Positions 19,087 to 27,150 of a stretch of 64,000 nucleotides of DNA are shown here, piece after piece. The notes beneath the pieces were generated by a model. It did no database searches. It was not told the origin of the DNA and saw only the letters and a list, made by a program, of their open reading frames with translations. This DNA is from Pseudoalteromonas sp. 3D05 (GTDB lineage: Bacteria > Pseudomonadota > Gammaproteobacteria > Enterobacterales > Alteromonadaceae): assembly GCF_002723455.1 (NCBI RefSeq), contig NZ_PDUS01000011.1:76203-140202 (forward strand), given 5' to 3'. How positions within the stretch are numbered: position 1 is the stretch's first letter; each line of letters opens with the position of its first letter. The position numbers and the translations under genes are program-made.

Positions 19087-19126
19087 AGCACTTTATCTAC
19101 TTAGTTTACGAGCCTGATAAAGTGCT
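19087..19126 (-). terminator. 11-bp hairpin between pspC and ycjX
   Basis: Perfect inverted repeat AGCACTTTATC/GATAAAGTGCT with an 18-base loop, filling most of the gap between pspC and ycjX. No U tract follows on the minus strand, so partial attenuation or RNA processing is more likely than full termination. Confidence 0.5.
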
Positions 19127-19136
19127 ATTGAATCCT

Positions 19137-19538
19137 TTAAAGCTTATTGATTTCACGGCTAACCGTAAATTCAGTTGAAGTAACGTAACGTTCCATCTCT
19201 TGCAAACGAGAATCAACACGGCCTAAACGATCTTTAAGATCTTGCAATGCGCGACGTGGTGGCTCACCTTTTTGCCATACTTTAAATTTTACTTCAAGTG
19301 GGTCTTCATGCTGTGTTGCATAAGAGCTTGCCGGTGAATTTGCAGGCTTTTTATCTAAAATAAACCACGCTGCAATATAGGCAACCACAAATAAAGGACC
19401 GCCGGCTAATAAAACTGCGGTGACAAAAATAATTCTGACTAACCACAATTCCATATTAAAGTAATCACTGAGTCCTGCACATACACCGGCAATTTTGCCT
19501 CGTACTGGGTCTCTTAACAGTTCACGTTTAGTATTCAT
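19137..19538 (-). CDS. pspC: Phage shock protein C
   Basis: 133 aa. The PspC domain starts at residue 8 (RDPVRGKIAGVCAGLSDYF), followed by a membrane segment of about 22 residues (LVRIIFVTAVLLAGGPLFVVAY) and a C-terminal region with heptad-like spacing (LQDLKDRLGRVDSRLQEMERYV). PspC and PspB form the inner-membrane complex that draws PspA away from PspF under envelope stress. The start overlaps the pspB stop by 4 bases. Confidence 0.93.
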   Translation of the reverse strand: MNTKRELLRDPVRGKIAGVCAGLSDYFNMELWLVRIIFVTAVLLAGGPLFVVAYIAAWFILDKKPANSPASSYATQHEDPLEVKFKVWQKGEPPRRALQDLKDRLGRVDSRLQEMERYVTSTEFTVSREINKL

Positions 19539-19768
19539 ACTTTACGCCTCCACTGTGGGGCCTCTTGATCAAGTAGTGCTTCTAGTGTTTCTACTCGGTC
19601 TGCCATTTTATCTGCCTTTTGAGCAAGCTCTAATAACTGGCGATGTTCATGTTCACTCAAGCCTTGGCTTACCTGCTTTTTGCTACGATAATGTAAAATT
19701 AACCATAGTGGCGCAACCACAATCATAAAAATGATAATTGGGGCAACCAGCACATCTGCGTCAATCAT
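19535..19768 (-). CDS. pspB: Phage shock protein B
   Basis: 77 aa, near the usual 74. A single N-terminal membrane helix (VAPIIIFMIVVAPLWLILHY) is followed by an amphipathic coiled coil ending EALLDQEAPQWRRK, the typical PspB tail. An upstream in-frame start would add MQEKV, but CAGGAGAAGG lies just before the ATG at 19768, which is therefore chosen. It acts with PspC as a positive effector of the Psp response. It is separated from pspA by 71 bases that hold a GC-rich hairpin. Confidence 0.92.
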   Translation of the reverse strand: MIDADVLVAPIIIFMIVVAPLWLILHYRSKKQVSQGLSEHEHRQLLELAQKADKMADRVETLEALLDQEAPQWRRKV

Positions 19769-19807
19769 AACCTTCTCCTGCACAATCCGTTTATTTGTTT
19801 AAGCATA

Positions 19808-19825
19808 GGGGGAAAGTATTCCCCC
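19808..19825 (-). terminator. Hairpin between pspA and pspB
   Basis: Perfect 7-bp stem GGGGGAA/TTCCCCC with a 4-base loop, 15 bases after the pspA stop. The minus-strand downstream sequence (TATGCTTAAAC) is not a proper U tract. It probably lowers read-through or protects pspA mRNA, keeping PspA in excess over PspB and PspC. Confidence 0.55.
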
Positions 19826-19839
19826 TTAATTATTATATT

Positions 19840-20499
19840 TTATTTGTCAGCAAGCTTCTTTTTAAGCGCTGCTAGCTCGTCGTCAATCTTCTCATTTTGC
19901 TGTAAATCAGCAATTTCATCAGATAATGACTTTTTACCTAAGTCGTACGATTCTACTTGAGATTCTAGACCATCAATTTTAGTTTCGTAACGTTCAAAGC
20001 GATTTAAAGCATCTTCAACTTTTGAGCTATCGAGTGCTTTTTTCACTTCAAGGCGCGACTCAGCCGAGCGTTGACGTAAGATAATAGCTTTTTGACGTGC
20101 TTTCGCGTCAGCCAATTTCTCTTGTAATGTGCTCACTTCCTGCTGCAATTTCTCGATATGAGACTCTACATGGCTAAGCTCATTTTCAACGGCAGCAACA
20201 GCGTCAGCCGACTTTTGCTTTTCAAGCAATGCGGCACGCGCTAGGTCATCACGATCTTTGCTTAGTGCCAGCTCTGCTTTGTCTTGCCACTCTGACACTT
20301 GTGCTTTTAATGTATCAACGCGACGTACTAACTCTTTTTTCTCAGCGAGTGTTTTAGCTGATGTTGAACGAACTTCAACTAATGTGTCTTCCATTTCTTG
20401 AATGATAAGACGAACCATTTTTTCAGGATCTTCTGCTTTATCCAAAATGGCATTGATATTAGAATTAACAATGTCTGCAAAACGTGAAAAAATTCCCAT
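19840..20499 (-). CDS. pspA: Phage shock protein A
   Basis: 219 aa, almost entirely coiled coil, as in the PspA/IM30 (ESCRT-III-like) family. The N-terminal amphipathic helix begins MGIFSRFADIVNSNINAIL, followed by DKAEDPEKMVRLIIQEMED. PspA inhibits PspF AAA+ activity in unstressed cells and forms scaffolds on damaged inner membrane. First gene of pspABC, expressed from a sigma-54-type promoter about 50-65 bases upstream of the ATG. Confidence 0.95.
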   Translation of the reverse strand: MGIFSRFADIVNSNINAILDKAEDPEKMVRLIIQEMEDTLVEVRSTSAKTLAEKKELVRRVDTLKAQVSEWQDKAELALSKDRDDLARAALLEKQKSADAVAAVENELSHVESHIEKLQQEVSTLQEKLADAKARQKAIILRQRSAESRLEVKKALDSSKVEDALNRFERYETKIDGLESQVESYDLGKKSLSDEIADLQQNEKIDDELAALKKKLADK

Positions 20500-20546
20500 A
20501 ACATTTACCTCTGTGATGTTTAACTTAATTGGTCTGCACTCACTGT

Positions 20547-20563
20547 TACAATATGCTTGCCAA
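20547..20563 (-). promoter_or_regulatory. Sigma-54 promoter of pspABC
   Basis: On the minus strand TTGGCAAG-CATA-TTGTA matches the sigma-54 consensus TGGCACG-N4-TTGCA. The GG of the -24 element and the GT of the -12 element are separated by exactly 10 bases. It lies 48 bases before the pspA ATG and reads away from pspF, as PspF-dependent control requires. Confidence 0.8.
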
Positions 20564-20650
20564 CTTTATAAAACATAAAATACATTAATATTTTCATAAA
20601 GTTAAACTAAAAATACAAATTCCTTTAGTTCTCCCGAATTATGAAATACA

Positions 20651-20681
20651 CTAACAGTTAGTAAAAATGACTAAGAGTTAG
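20651..20681. promoter_or_regulatory. Paired palindromic sites, likely PspF upstream activating sequences
   Basis: CTAACAGTTAG (20651-20661, perfect palindrome) and CTAAGAGTTAG (20671-20681, one mismatched pair) are spaced exactly 20 bases, about two helical turns. They lie about 90-135 bases upstream of the sigma-54 promoter and just before the pspF ATG. That is where PspF sites would activate pspA and repress pspF. Binding itself is inferred. Confidence 0.6.
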
Positions 20682-20686
20682 GGAAT

Positions 20687-21745
20687 ATGAGCCAATTTCG
20701 TCAACAGGATAACTTACTCGGCCAATCAGACAGCTTTTTAGCTGTATTGGATCAAGTATCGCAGCTGGCAAGTTTAGATAAACCGGTATTAATTATTGGT
20801 GAGCGCGGTACAGGTAAAGAGTTAATTGCTGCTCGTTTACATTTTTTGTCAAAACGCTGGGAGCAAAACTATGTAAAGCTCAACTGCGCGGCATTAAATG
20901 AAAACCTACTTGAAAGCGAATTGTTTGGCCACGAAAGTGGCGCATTTACGGGTGCCAGTAAACGCCATGAAGGTCGCTTTGAGCGTGCTAATTCCGGTAC
21001 CCTGTTTTTAGATGAGTTAGCCAATACCTCAGCTATGGTGCAAGAAAAGCTACTACGAGTCATTGAATACGGCGAGTTTGAACGGGTGGGTGGTAAACAA
21101 ACCGTTAAAGTAGATACCCGCTTAGTGTGTGCTACCAATGAAGACTTACCCTATTTGGCCGAACAAGGCGAATTTAGAAGTGATTTACTTGACCGACTTG
21201 CCTTTGATGTAATTACTCTGCCGCCGCTACGTGAGCGCCAAGACGACATCATGTTATTAGCTGAGCAGTTTGCCATTAATATGGCCCGTGATTTAGAGTG
21301 GGAGCTTTTTAGTGGCTTTACCCGAAGCGCCGTTGAAATACTGCAAACCTATGACTGGCCAGGTAACATTCGTGAGTTAAAAAATGTCGTGGAGCGAAGC
21401 TTATACCGACATGGTAATGAACATATTCCCGTTCACCAGATTGTTTTAGATCCATTTGAAAGTAAATTCAGACCCAAACAACGTATTAAAGCCCCTGTTA
21501 AGGCTGAACAATCAACACAAGATGCGCCGATTGTTAAAGAAGTTACTCCGATTAGTGAGCCTGTGGTTCATAGTTTTCCATGCAGTTTAAAAGATCTTTC
21601 AAATGAGTTTGAAATTGATTTAATAAAAAAAGCACTGGAATACAGTCAATTTAATCAAAAGAAGACTGCAGAAGTACTTGGTTTGACGTATCATCAACTT
21701 AGAGGCTATTTGAAAAAATATAATTTGCTAGATCAACAACAATAG
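20687..21745 (+). CDS. pspF: Psp operon transcriptional activator PspF
   Basis: 352 aa sigma-54 enhancer-binding protein without an N-terminal receiver, as in all PspF. Walker A GERGTGKE is at 38-45, the sigma-54 contact loop GAFTGA at 85-90 and Walker B LFLDE at 106-110. The C-terminal Fis-type helix-turn-helix is QKKTAEVLGLTYHQLRGYL. A 70-residue linker before the HTH is low in complexity. It is divergent from pspA, with candidate binding sites overlapping its own leader, and 15 bases upstream of sapA, as in enterobacteria. Confidence 0.95.
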   Translation: MSQFRQQDNLLGQSDSFLAVLDQVSQLASLDKPVLIIGERGTGKELIAARLHFLSKRWEQNYVKLNCAALNENLLESELFGHESGAFTGASKRHEGRFERANSGTLFLDELANTSAMVQEKLLRVIEYGEFERVGGKQTVKVDTRLVCATNEDLPYLAEQGEFRSDLLDRLAFDVITLPPLRERQDDIMLLAEQFAINMARDLEWELFSGFTRSAVEILQTYDWPGNIRELKNVVERSLYRHGNEHIPVHQIVLDPFESKFRPKQRIKAPVKAEQSTQDAPIVKEVTPISEPVVHSFPCSLKDLSNEFEIDLIKKALEYSQFNQKKTAEVLGLTYHQLRGYLKKYNLLDQQQ

Positions 21746-21760
21746 TCAGAGGTTGAACGA

Positions 21761-23368
21761 GTGTATAAATTATTACTTGGTATGCTGTCGCTCTGCCTAG
21801 CAGGCTGCATCGATACCGAAGAAAAAACGCTAGAAGAAAAGAACCAAGGCTTAGTGTATTGCGCTGAGGCAAATCCTGTTTCGTTTAATCCACAAGTTAC
21901 AACCACTGGTTCAACTATTGACATCATTGCCAATCAACTTTATGACCGCTTAATCAGCATTGACCCTGTTACGGCTGAATTTCAAAGTGAACTAGCAACA
22001 GATTGGAAAATTAGCCCCGACGGTAAAGCCGTCACCTTTACTTTGCGCAAAGGCGTTAAATTTCACACTACTAATTACTTTACCCCCTCGCGAGACTTTA
22101 ACGCCGACGATGTGATATTTACTTTTAGTCGTTTATTTGATGTCTACAACCCTTACCACTTTGTTGGTGATGCAAATTACCCCTACTTTCAAAGTGTGGG
22201 AATTGATCAACTTATTCGCCGCATAGTGCGTGTATCTGACTACCAAGTTCGGTTTGAGCTATTTAATGCTGAAAGCAGCTTTTTAGCTAATATGGCAACC
22301 GATTTTGCAGTGGTATTGTCTCGTGAATACGCGATGCAACTAAAAGCACAAGAGCAACTCAATTTATTTGATCAATACCCAATTGGTACTGGTCCTTATA
22401 TATATAAAGAGTACCGCCGTGATCATTTAGTACGTTATTACCGTAATAACGACTACTGGAAACACAAAGTCGTGCTTGAGCAGTTGGTTTATGATATTAC
22501 GCCCAACGGTACGACACGTATTGCAAAAATGCTCACTAAAGAATGTGATGTAACAGCTCACCCAAGTAGCGCTCAATTGAGTATTTTGGCGCAACGCGAC
22601 GACATAAACGTTCAAAAAGAAACGAATCTCAATGTGGGGTATTGGGCGTTTAACACTGAACGACCACCATTTAATGATATAAGAGTGCGCAAAGCGCTTG
22701 CTCATGCCATCGATATTGAAAAAATCATGCAAGCCGTTTTTTATGGTAACGGTATTCGAGCAAGATCTATTCTCCCTCCCACCTCATGGGCATTTAAATC
22801 ACAACAAAATATGCCTGATTTTAACCCTGACTTGTCTATGGCACTTTTAAAAGAAGCGGGTCTGGAAAACGGTTTCAATATGACTATTTGGGCTATGCCC
22901 GTGAGTCGAATTTATAACCCAAATGCGCGTAAAATGGCAGAGTTAATGCAAAGCGACTTACGCAAAATTGGTGTCAATGTCAGCATTGTAGAATATGAGT
23001 GGAATACGTTTATTCAACGTATTGGTGAACATCGCCATGATAGTGTTTTACTTGGATGGGCTGCTGATACACCGGACCCAGATAACTTTTTTAGTCCTTT
23101 ACTCAGTTGCTCTGCCACCTTTAGTGGTAAAAATCCTGCAAATTGGTGTGACCCTAAGTTTGACTTATTGTTGACACAGGCACTTGATAGCACTGATTTG
23201 GCTATGCGCAAACAATATTACCAACAAGCGCAATCCATGCTTATCAATGAACTTCCATTGTTACCGCTTGCTCATGGTATGCGATTTCAAGCAAGTAGCA
23301 GCGATGTAGAAGGCATTCCGCTTGGGCCATTCGGCGGGATTTCGCTGGCTAATGCGAGGAAGAAGTAA
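21761..23368 (+). CDS. sapA: Peptide ABC transporter substrate-binding lipoprotein SapA
   Basis: 535 aa family-5 extracellular solute-binding protein. It has a GTG start and a lipoprotein signal ending in the lipobox LAGC, so it should be anchored to a membrane facing the periplasm; enterobacterial SapA is a soluble periplasmic protein. The family signature is visible in LYDRLISIDPVTAEFQSELATDWKIS-type sequence near residue 60. It binds peptides, in some bacteria antimicrobial ones, for import through SapBCDF. First gene of sapABCDF; its stop overlaps the sapB ATG by one base. Confidence 0.9.
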   Translation: MYKLLLGMLSLCLAGCIDTEEKTLEEKNQGLVYCAEANPVSFNPQVTTTGSTIDIIANQLYDRLISIDPVTAEFQSELATDWKISPDGKAVTFTLRKGVKFHTTNYFTPSRDFNADDVIFTFSRLFDVYNPYHFVGDANYPYFQSVGIDQLIRRIVRVSDYQVRFELFNAESSFLANMATDFAVVLSREYAMQLKAQEQLNLFDQYPIGTGPYIYKEYRRDHLVRYYRNNDYWKHKVVLEQLVYDITPNGTTRIAKMLTKECDVTAHPSSAQLSILAQRDDINVQKETNLNVGYWAFNTERPPFNDIRVRKALAHAIDIEKIMQAVFYGNGIRARSILPPTSWAFKSQQNMPDFNPDLSMALLKEAGLENGFNMTIWAMPVSRIYNPNARKMAELMQSDLRKIGVNVSIVEYEWNTFIQRIGEHRHDSVLLGWAADTPDPDNFFSPLLSCSATFSGKNPANWCDPKFDLLLTQALDSTDLAMRKQYYQQAQSMLINELPLLPLAHGMRFQASSSDVEGIPLGPFGGISLANARKK

Positions 23369-24402
23369 TGGTGTTAGATTATTTCTTACGGCGCTTGGGC
23401 TTACTTTTTTTTATGATGCTCACCTTAAGCATATTCACATTTTCACTTAGTTACTTGTTTCCAGGTGATGCATTAAGTAATTTAAGCGGGATTTCTAATA
23501 CAAGCTTTTCACAAACGAGTGAACTTCAAGAAAAATACCACTTTAACGAAAATTACGTGTCTCAATACTTTGCTTTTTTAGAGCGTATAAGTTCGGGGGA
23601 TTGGGGGTTATCATTTGCCTCTGGCGATAATGTTTTTAACCATATTGTGGATTTATTTCCCGCTACACTTGAGCTAAGTTTATACGCGTTAATTATTTCA
23701 GTGATAGTTGGCGTGCCCGCAGGAATAATAGCATCAGCCTATTATAAAAAGTGGCCAGATAAACTGATTAACTCCTCAACACTTGCTGGGTATTCAATGC
23801 CCGTTTTTTGGTTGGCGCTATTGCTCATCATGGTCTTTTCGTTGCAACTAGGTTGGTTTCCGATGTCGGGCCGTATGGGGCTGCTATACGAAATCCCACC
23901 AGACACAGGGTTTATCCTCATTGATATTGCTTTGGCTGGGTTTCCTTACTCTGGCATGGCAATGATTGATGCAGTTCATCACTTAACGTTACCGACCATT
24001 GTATTGGCCATGTACCCCACCACGGTATTGATTCGTTTTACACGTGAATCGATGCTAAATGTGCTTGAGCAAAATTTTATTAAAACTGCACGAGCTAAAG
24101 GGCTTAATAGAGCACAATTAATAGTGCATCATGCACTGCGTAATGCGCTTTTACCTGTTATTAAACAAATCGGTCTTCAATTTAGTACTTTGATCACACT
24201 TGCAATGATAACAGAAGTTATTTTCTCATGGCCTGGTGTAGGCCGTTGGCTCATTGATAGTATTTATCAACGTGATTACCCTGCAATTCAAGGCGGTTTA
24301 CTTGCGGTTTCTATGTTTGTTATTTTAGCCACTATCATTGCTGAACTGACCTATACCCTGTTCGATCCGCTTTCTCGGAACCAAGCGCATGGCAAAGTTT
24401 AA
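23368..24402 (+). CDS. sapB: Peptide ABC transporter permease SapB
   Basis: 344 aa inner-membrane permease of the DppB/OppB class. An N-terminal helix (residues 8-30), a periplasmic loop and five further helices are seen. The EAA-type cytoplasmic loop reads NFIKTARAKGLNRAQLIVHHALRNAL, the contact site for the ATPases. It is slightly longer than E. coli SapB (321 aa) because of the periplasmic loop. It overlaps both sapA (1 base) and sapC (14 bases), showing tight coupling. Confidence 0.92.
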   Translation: MVLDYFLRRLGLLFFMMLTLSIFTFSLSYLFPGDALSNLSGISNTSFSQTSELQEKYHFNENYVSQYFAFLERISSGDWGLSFASGDNVFNHIVDLFPATLELSLYALIISVIVGVPAGIIASAYYKKWPDKLINSSTLAGYSMPVFWLALLLIMVFSLQLGWFPMSGRMGLLYEIPPDTGFILIDIALAGFPYSGMAMIDAVHHLTLPTIVLAMYPTTVLIRFTRESMLNVLEQNFIKTARAKGLNRAQLIVHHALRNALLPVIKQIGLQFSTLITLAMITEVIFSWPGVGRWLIDSIYQRDYPAIQGGLLAVSMFVILATIIAELTYTLFDPLSRNQAHGKV

Positions 24403-25282
24403 TTTATTTTCAGAAGAGTCTAACAAATCGCCCCTAGCGCGATTTTGGCGAAAGTTTAAGTCTAATCACCCGGCATTAGTTGGCTTATGGGTGTTTATTG
24501 CTTTTGTTTTGTTGGCTACGACGGCGCCTTTTCTTGCACCTTATGGTGTTAATCAACAGCACAGCGATGCATTGCTCATCCCTCCTTCATGGCATGACCT
24601 TGGGGATGTCCGTTTTATTCTGGGCACTGATGACCTCGGTCGTGATGTTCTGTCACGCTTAATGAACGGGGCAACTTATACCTTTGGTTTATCTGTTATT
24701 GCGGCATTAATAACCACTGTTATAGGTGTTTTGGTGGGCACGTTTGCCGGTATTAGCCGCGGTTTACGCTCGAGCTTTTTAAATCATTTACTTGATATCA
24801 CGTTATCCATTCCATCGCTTTTATTGGCCATTATTATTATTGCCATTCTAGGTCCTGGTTTGATGAACACTGTTTGGGCAATTATTTTGGCCTTGTTACC
24901 TCAGTTTATTCATTCAGTGCGAAACCTGATTGTGGAAGAACTTAACAAAGACTATATCACCGCTTTTAAGCTTGATGGCGCCTCAAACTGGCATGTGCTT
25001 TCTCGTGGTATTTTCCCTAACATTTATGAGCATATTGTGGTTATTTTTACCATGGCGCTGTCTACAGCTATATTAGATATAGCGGCTCTGGGCTTTCTCA
25101 AGCTAGGCGCACAACCACCCACGACTGAGTGGGGGGCTATTTTAGCTGAAAACCTTGGATTAATTTATTTGGCTCCTTGGACAGTTGGATTACCCGGCGT
25201 ATTGCTCTTTTTAGCCGTCCTCTCTACTAACTTAGTCGGTGACGGTCTTCGCCAAGTGTTAAAAGAACGTAAGGCAGATTAA
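24389..25282 (+). CDS. sapC: Peptide ABC transporter permease SapC
   Basis: 297 aa, the same size as E. coli SapC. DppC/OppC-type permease with an N-terminal cytoplasmic segment, the family motif LGTDDLGRDVLSRLMNGA after the first helix, and the EAA loop containing ITAFKLDGASNWHVLSRGIFP. It pairs with SapB to form the membrane channel. sapD follows without a gap. Confidence 0.92.
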   Translation: MAKFNLFSEESNKSPLARFWRKFKSNHPALVGLWVFIAFVLLATTAPFLAPYGVNQQHSDALLIPPSWHDLGDVRFILGTDDLGRDVLSRLMNGATYTFGLSVIAALITTVIGVLVGTFAGISRGLRSSFLNHLLDITLSIPSLLLAIIIIAILGPGLMNTVWAIILALLPQFIHSVRNLIVEELNKDYITAFKLDGASNWHVLSRGIFPNIYEHIVVIFTMALSTAILDIAALGFLKLGAQPPTTEWGAILAENLGLIYLAPWTVGLPGVLLFLAVLSTNLVGDGLRQVLKERKAD

Positions 25283-26275
25283 ATGCAATTACTCGACATA
25301 CGTAACTTAACGATAGAGCTTAGAACTTCAGACACTGTAATTCGTGCAGTAGATAGAGTGAGCTTAAGCTTAAAAGAGGGTGAAGTTCACGCCCTAGTCG
25401 GTGAATCTGGCTCAGGAAAAAGCTTAATTGCCAAAGCCATTGTGGGCGTGCTCAATAAACGCTGGCACATTACAGCCGATCGTATGCACTGGCGAGGTGT
25501 CGATTTAATGCGGTTATCAAGTGAACAACGACGAAAAATTGTTGGTCAAGATATCGCAATGATATATCAAGACCCAAGTCGCTGCCTTGACCCCACAGCT
25601 AAAATATTTGACCAAATAGCAGAAACCTTACCTGAAATTCAAAGTAAGGGCTTTTTCTTAAAGCGCAATCGTCAGCGTAAAGACCGTGTAAAAGCGCTTA
25701 TTCATAAGGTGGGTATTAAAGACCATGAAAAGGTTTTAACAAGTTACCCACATGAGCTTTCTGAAGGGGTTTGCCAAAAGGTTATGATAGCAATGGCCAT
25801 TGCTCGTACTCCTAAACTTTTAATTGCAGATGAACCCACCACCGCACTTGAAAGCACGACTCGTGCTCAAGTATTCAGATTACTAAAAAGTTTGAATCAA
25901 CTTAAAAACATGTCGATCCTCATGATTTCTCATGAACTTGAAGAAATCGTGAACTGGTCTCATGGCATGCATGTTTTGTATTGCGGACAAATGGTTGAAG
26001 CAGGTCCAACGGGGAAAATTTTTAAACAGCCTCGTCACCCATACACTCAAGCCCTATTAAAGAGCCTTCCAGATTATGAACAAGGCTTAGCACATAAAGA
26101 GCCTTTTTATGCGCTAAAAGGGACTATTCCAACCTTGCAGCATTTACCCATTGGATGCAGGCTCGGACCACGTTGTCCACAAGCACAAAAGGCCTGTGTT
26201 GTAACTCCCCCATTAACGAAACAACATGGCCATAGTTATGCCTGCCATTTTCCATTAATTAAGGCGATGAAATGA
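25283..26275 (+). CDS. sapD: Peptide ABC transporter ATPase SapD
   Basis: 330 aa, the same length as E. coli SapD. Walker A is GESGSGKS (near residue 41) and Walker B LLIADEPTT. The ABC signature is the unusual LSEGVCQKV instead of LSGGQ, a known SapD trait. The C-terminal oligopeptide-transporter extension has the Cys pattern CRLGPRCPQAQKAC, which in related ATPases binds an iron-sulfur cluster. It energises SapBC with SapF, and SapD has also been linked to Trk potassium uptake in E. coli. Overlaps sapF by 4 bases. Confidence 0.92.
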   Translation: MQLLDIRNLTIELRTSDTVIRAVDRVSLSLKEGEVHALVGESGSGKSLIAKAIVGVLNKRWHITADRMHWRGVDLMRLSSEQRRKIVGQDIAMIYQDPSRCLDPTAKIFDQIAETLPEIQSKGFFLKRNRQRKDRVKALIHKVGIKDHEKVLTSYPHELSEGVCQKVMIAMAIARTPKLLIADEPTTALESTTRAQVFRLLKSLNQLKNMSILMISHELEEIVNWSHGMHVLYCGQMVEAGPTGKIFKQPRHPYTQALLKSLPDYEQGLAHKEPFYALKGTIPTLQHLPIGCRLGPRCPQAQKACVVTPPLTKQHGHSYACHFPLIKAMK

Positions 26276-27036
26276 TGCAACCATTGCTCAAGGTACAAGC
26301 CTTATCAAAGAGCTTTAACTTACGCGCAGGCCTGTTTTCACGTAAACGCTTTGAGGTCTTGAAGAATATCTCGTTTTGTTTGAATCAAGGTGAAACTTTA
26401 GCCATTATTGGCGAAACTGGCTCAGGAAAAAGTACGCTTGCGAAACTTTTATCTGGTGCAGACAGCGCTGATAGCGGGCAAATATTACTTGATGGCACAA
26501 TTATCGAAGATAAAGGTATACGTGATCAACAATGCCGCCATATAAGAATGATTTTCCAAGACTCGGAAGCTTCATTAAATCCAGGCTTAACCATTGGCGA
26601 TATGCTCGACGATTGCTTGCAATACAATAGTGATTTAGATAAAGAAACTCGCGCCAACAAAATCTCAGCGACCTTACATAAAGTGGGGTTATTGAACGAC
26701 CACCAACATTACTACCCGCATATGTTTAGCGGCGGTCAATTGCAGCGAGTCGCTCTGGCTCGTGCTTTAATCCTCGATCCAAAAGTTGTTGTATTAGATG
26801 AAGCTTTATCTTCGTTAGATCCCTCTGTGCGCGCTCAAACCGTTAACTTGTTGCTAAAATTACAGCAAGACACTGGGTTAAGCTATATTTTGATTACTCA
26901 TCACTTAAGCTTAGTTCGCCATATAAGCGACCATTTAGTCGTGCTAGATCACGGCGAAATTGTTGAAAGTGGTAAAACTGAAACTATCTTTGGTCAGCCT
27001 CAATCAAAAGTTACGCAAAAGTTATTAAGCTGCTAA
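26272..27036 (+). CDS. sapF: Peptide ABC transporter ATPase SapF
   Basis: 254 aa. Walker A GETGSGKS, canonical signature SGGQLQRVALARAL, Walker B VVLDEALSSLD and the H-loop in ILITHH are all present, so this subunit has the intact signature that SapD lacks. Last gene of the sap operon, followed by a strong terminator shared with the convergent abgT gene. Confidence 0.92.
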   Translation: MMQPLLKVQALSKSFNLRAGLFSRKRFEVLKNISFCLNQGETLAIIGETGSGKSTLAKLLSGADSADSGQILLDGTIIEDKGIRDQQCRHIRMIFQDSEASLNPGLTIGDMLDDCLQYNSDLDKETRANKISATLHKVGLLNDHQHYYPHMFSGGQLQRVALARALILDPKVVVLDEALSSLDPSVRAQTVNLLLKLQQDTGLSYILITHHLSLVRHISDHLVVLDHGEIVESGKTETIFGQPQSKVTQKLLSC

Positions 27037-27091
27037 CTGCTTCCTTGTTAGCTTTTAATACATTAGCTAGGGTATAAAACATCGTAAATAC

Positions 27092-27127
27092 AAAAAAACC
27101 TCACCATTTTCATGATGAGGTTTTTTT
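27092..27127. terminator. Bidirectional terminator between sapF and abgT
   Basis: A7CCTCA ... TGAGGT7 stem, extended by CAT/ATG after a mismatch, with a TTTC loop. Seven A and seven T residues flank the GC part, giving a U tail in both directions for the two convergent genes. Confidence 0.85.
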
Positions 27128-27150
27128 AATTTAAAAATAAGATGGTTAAG

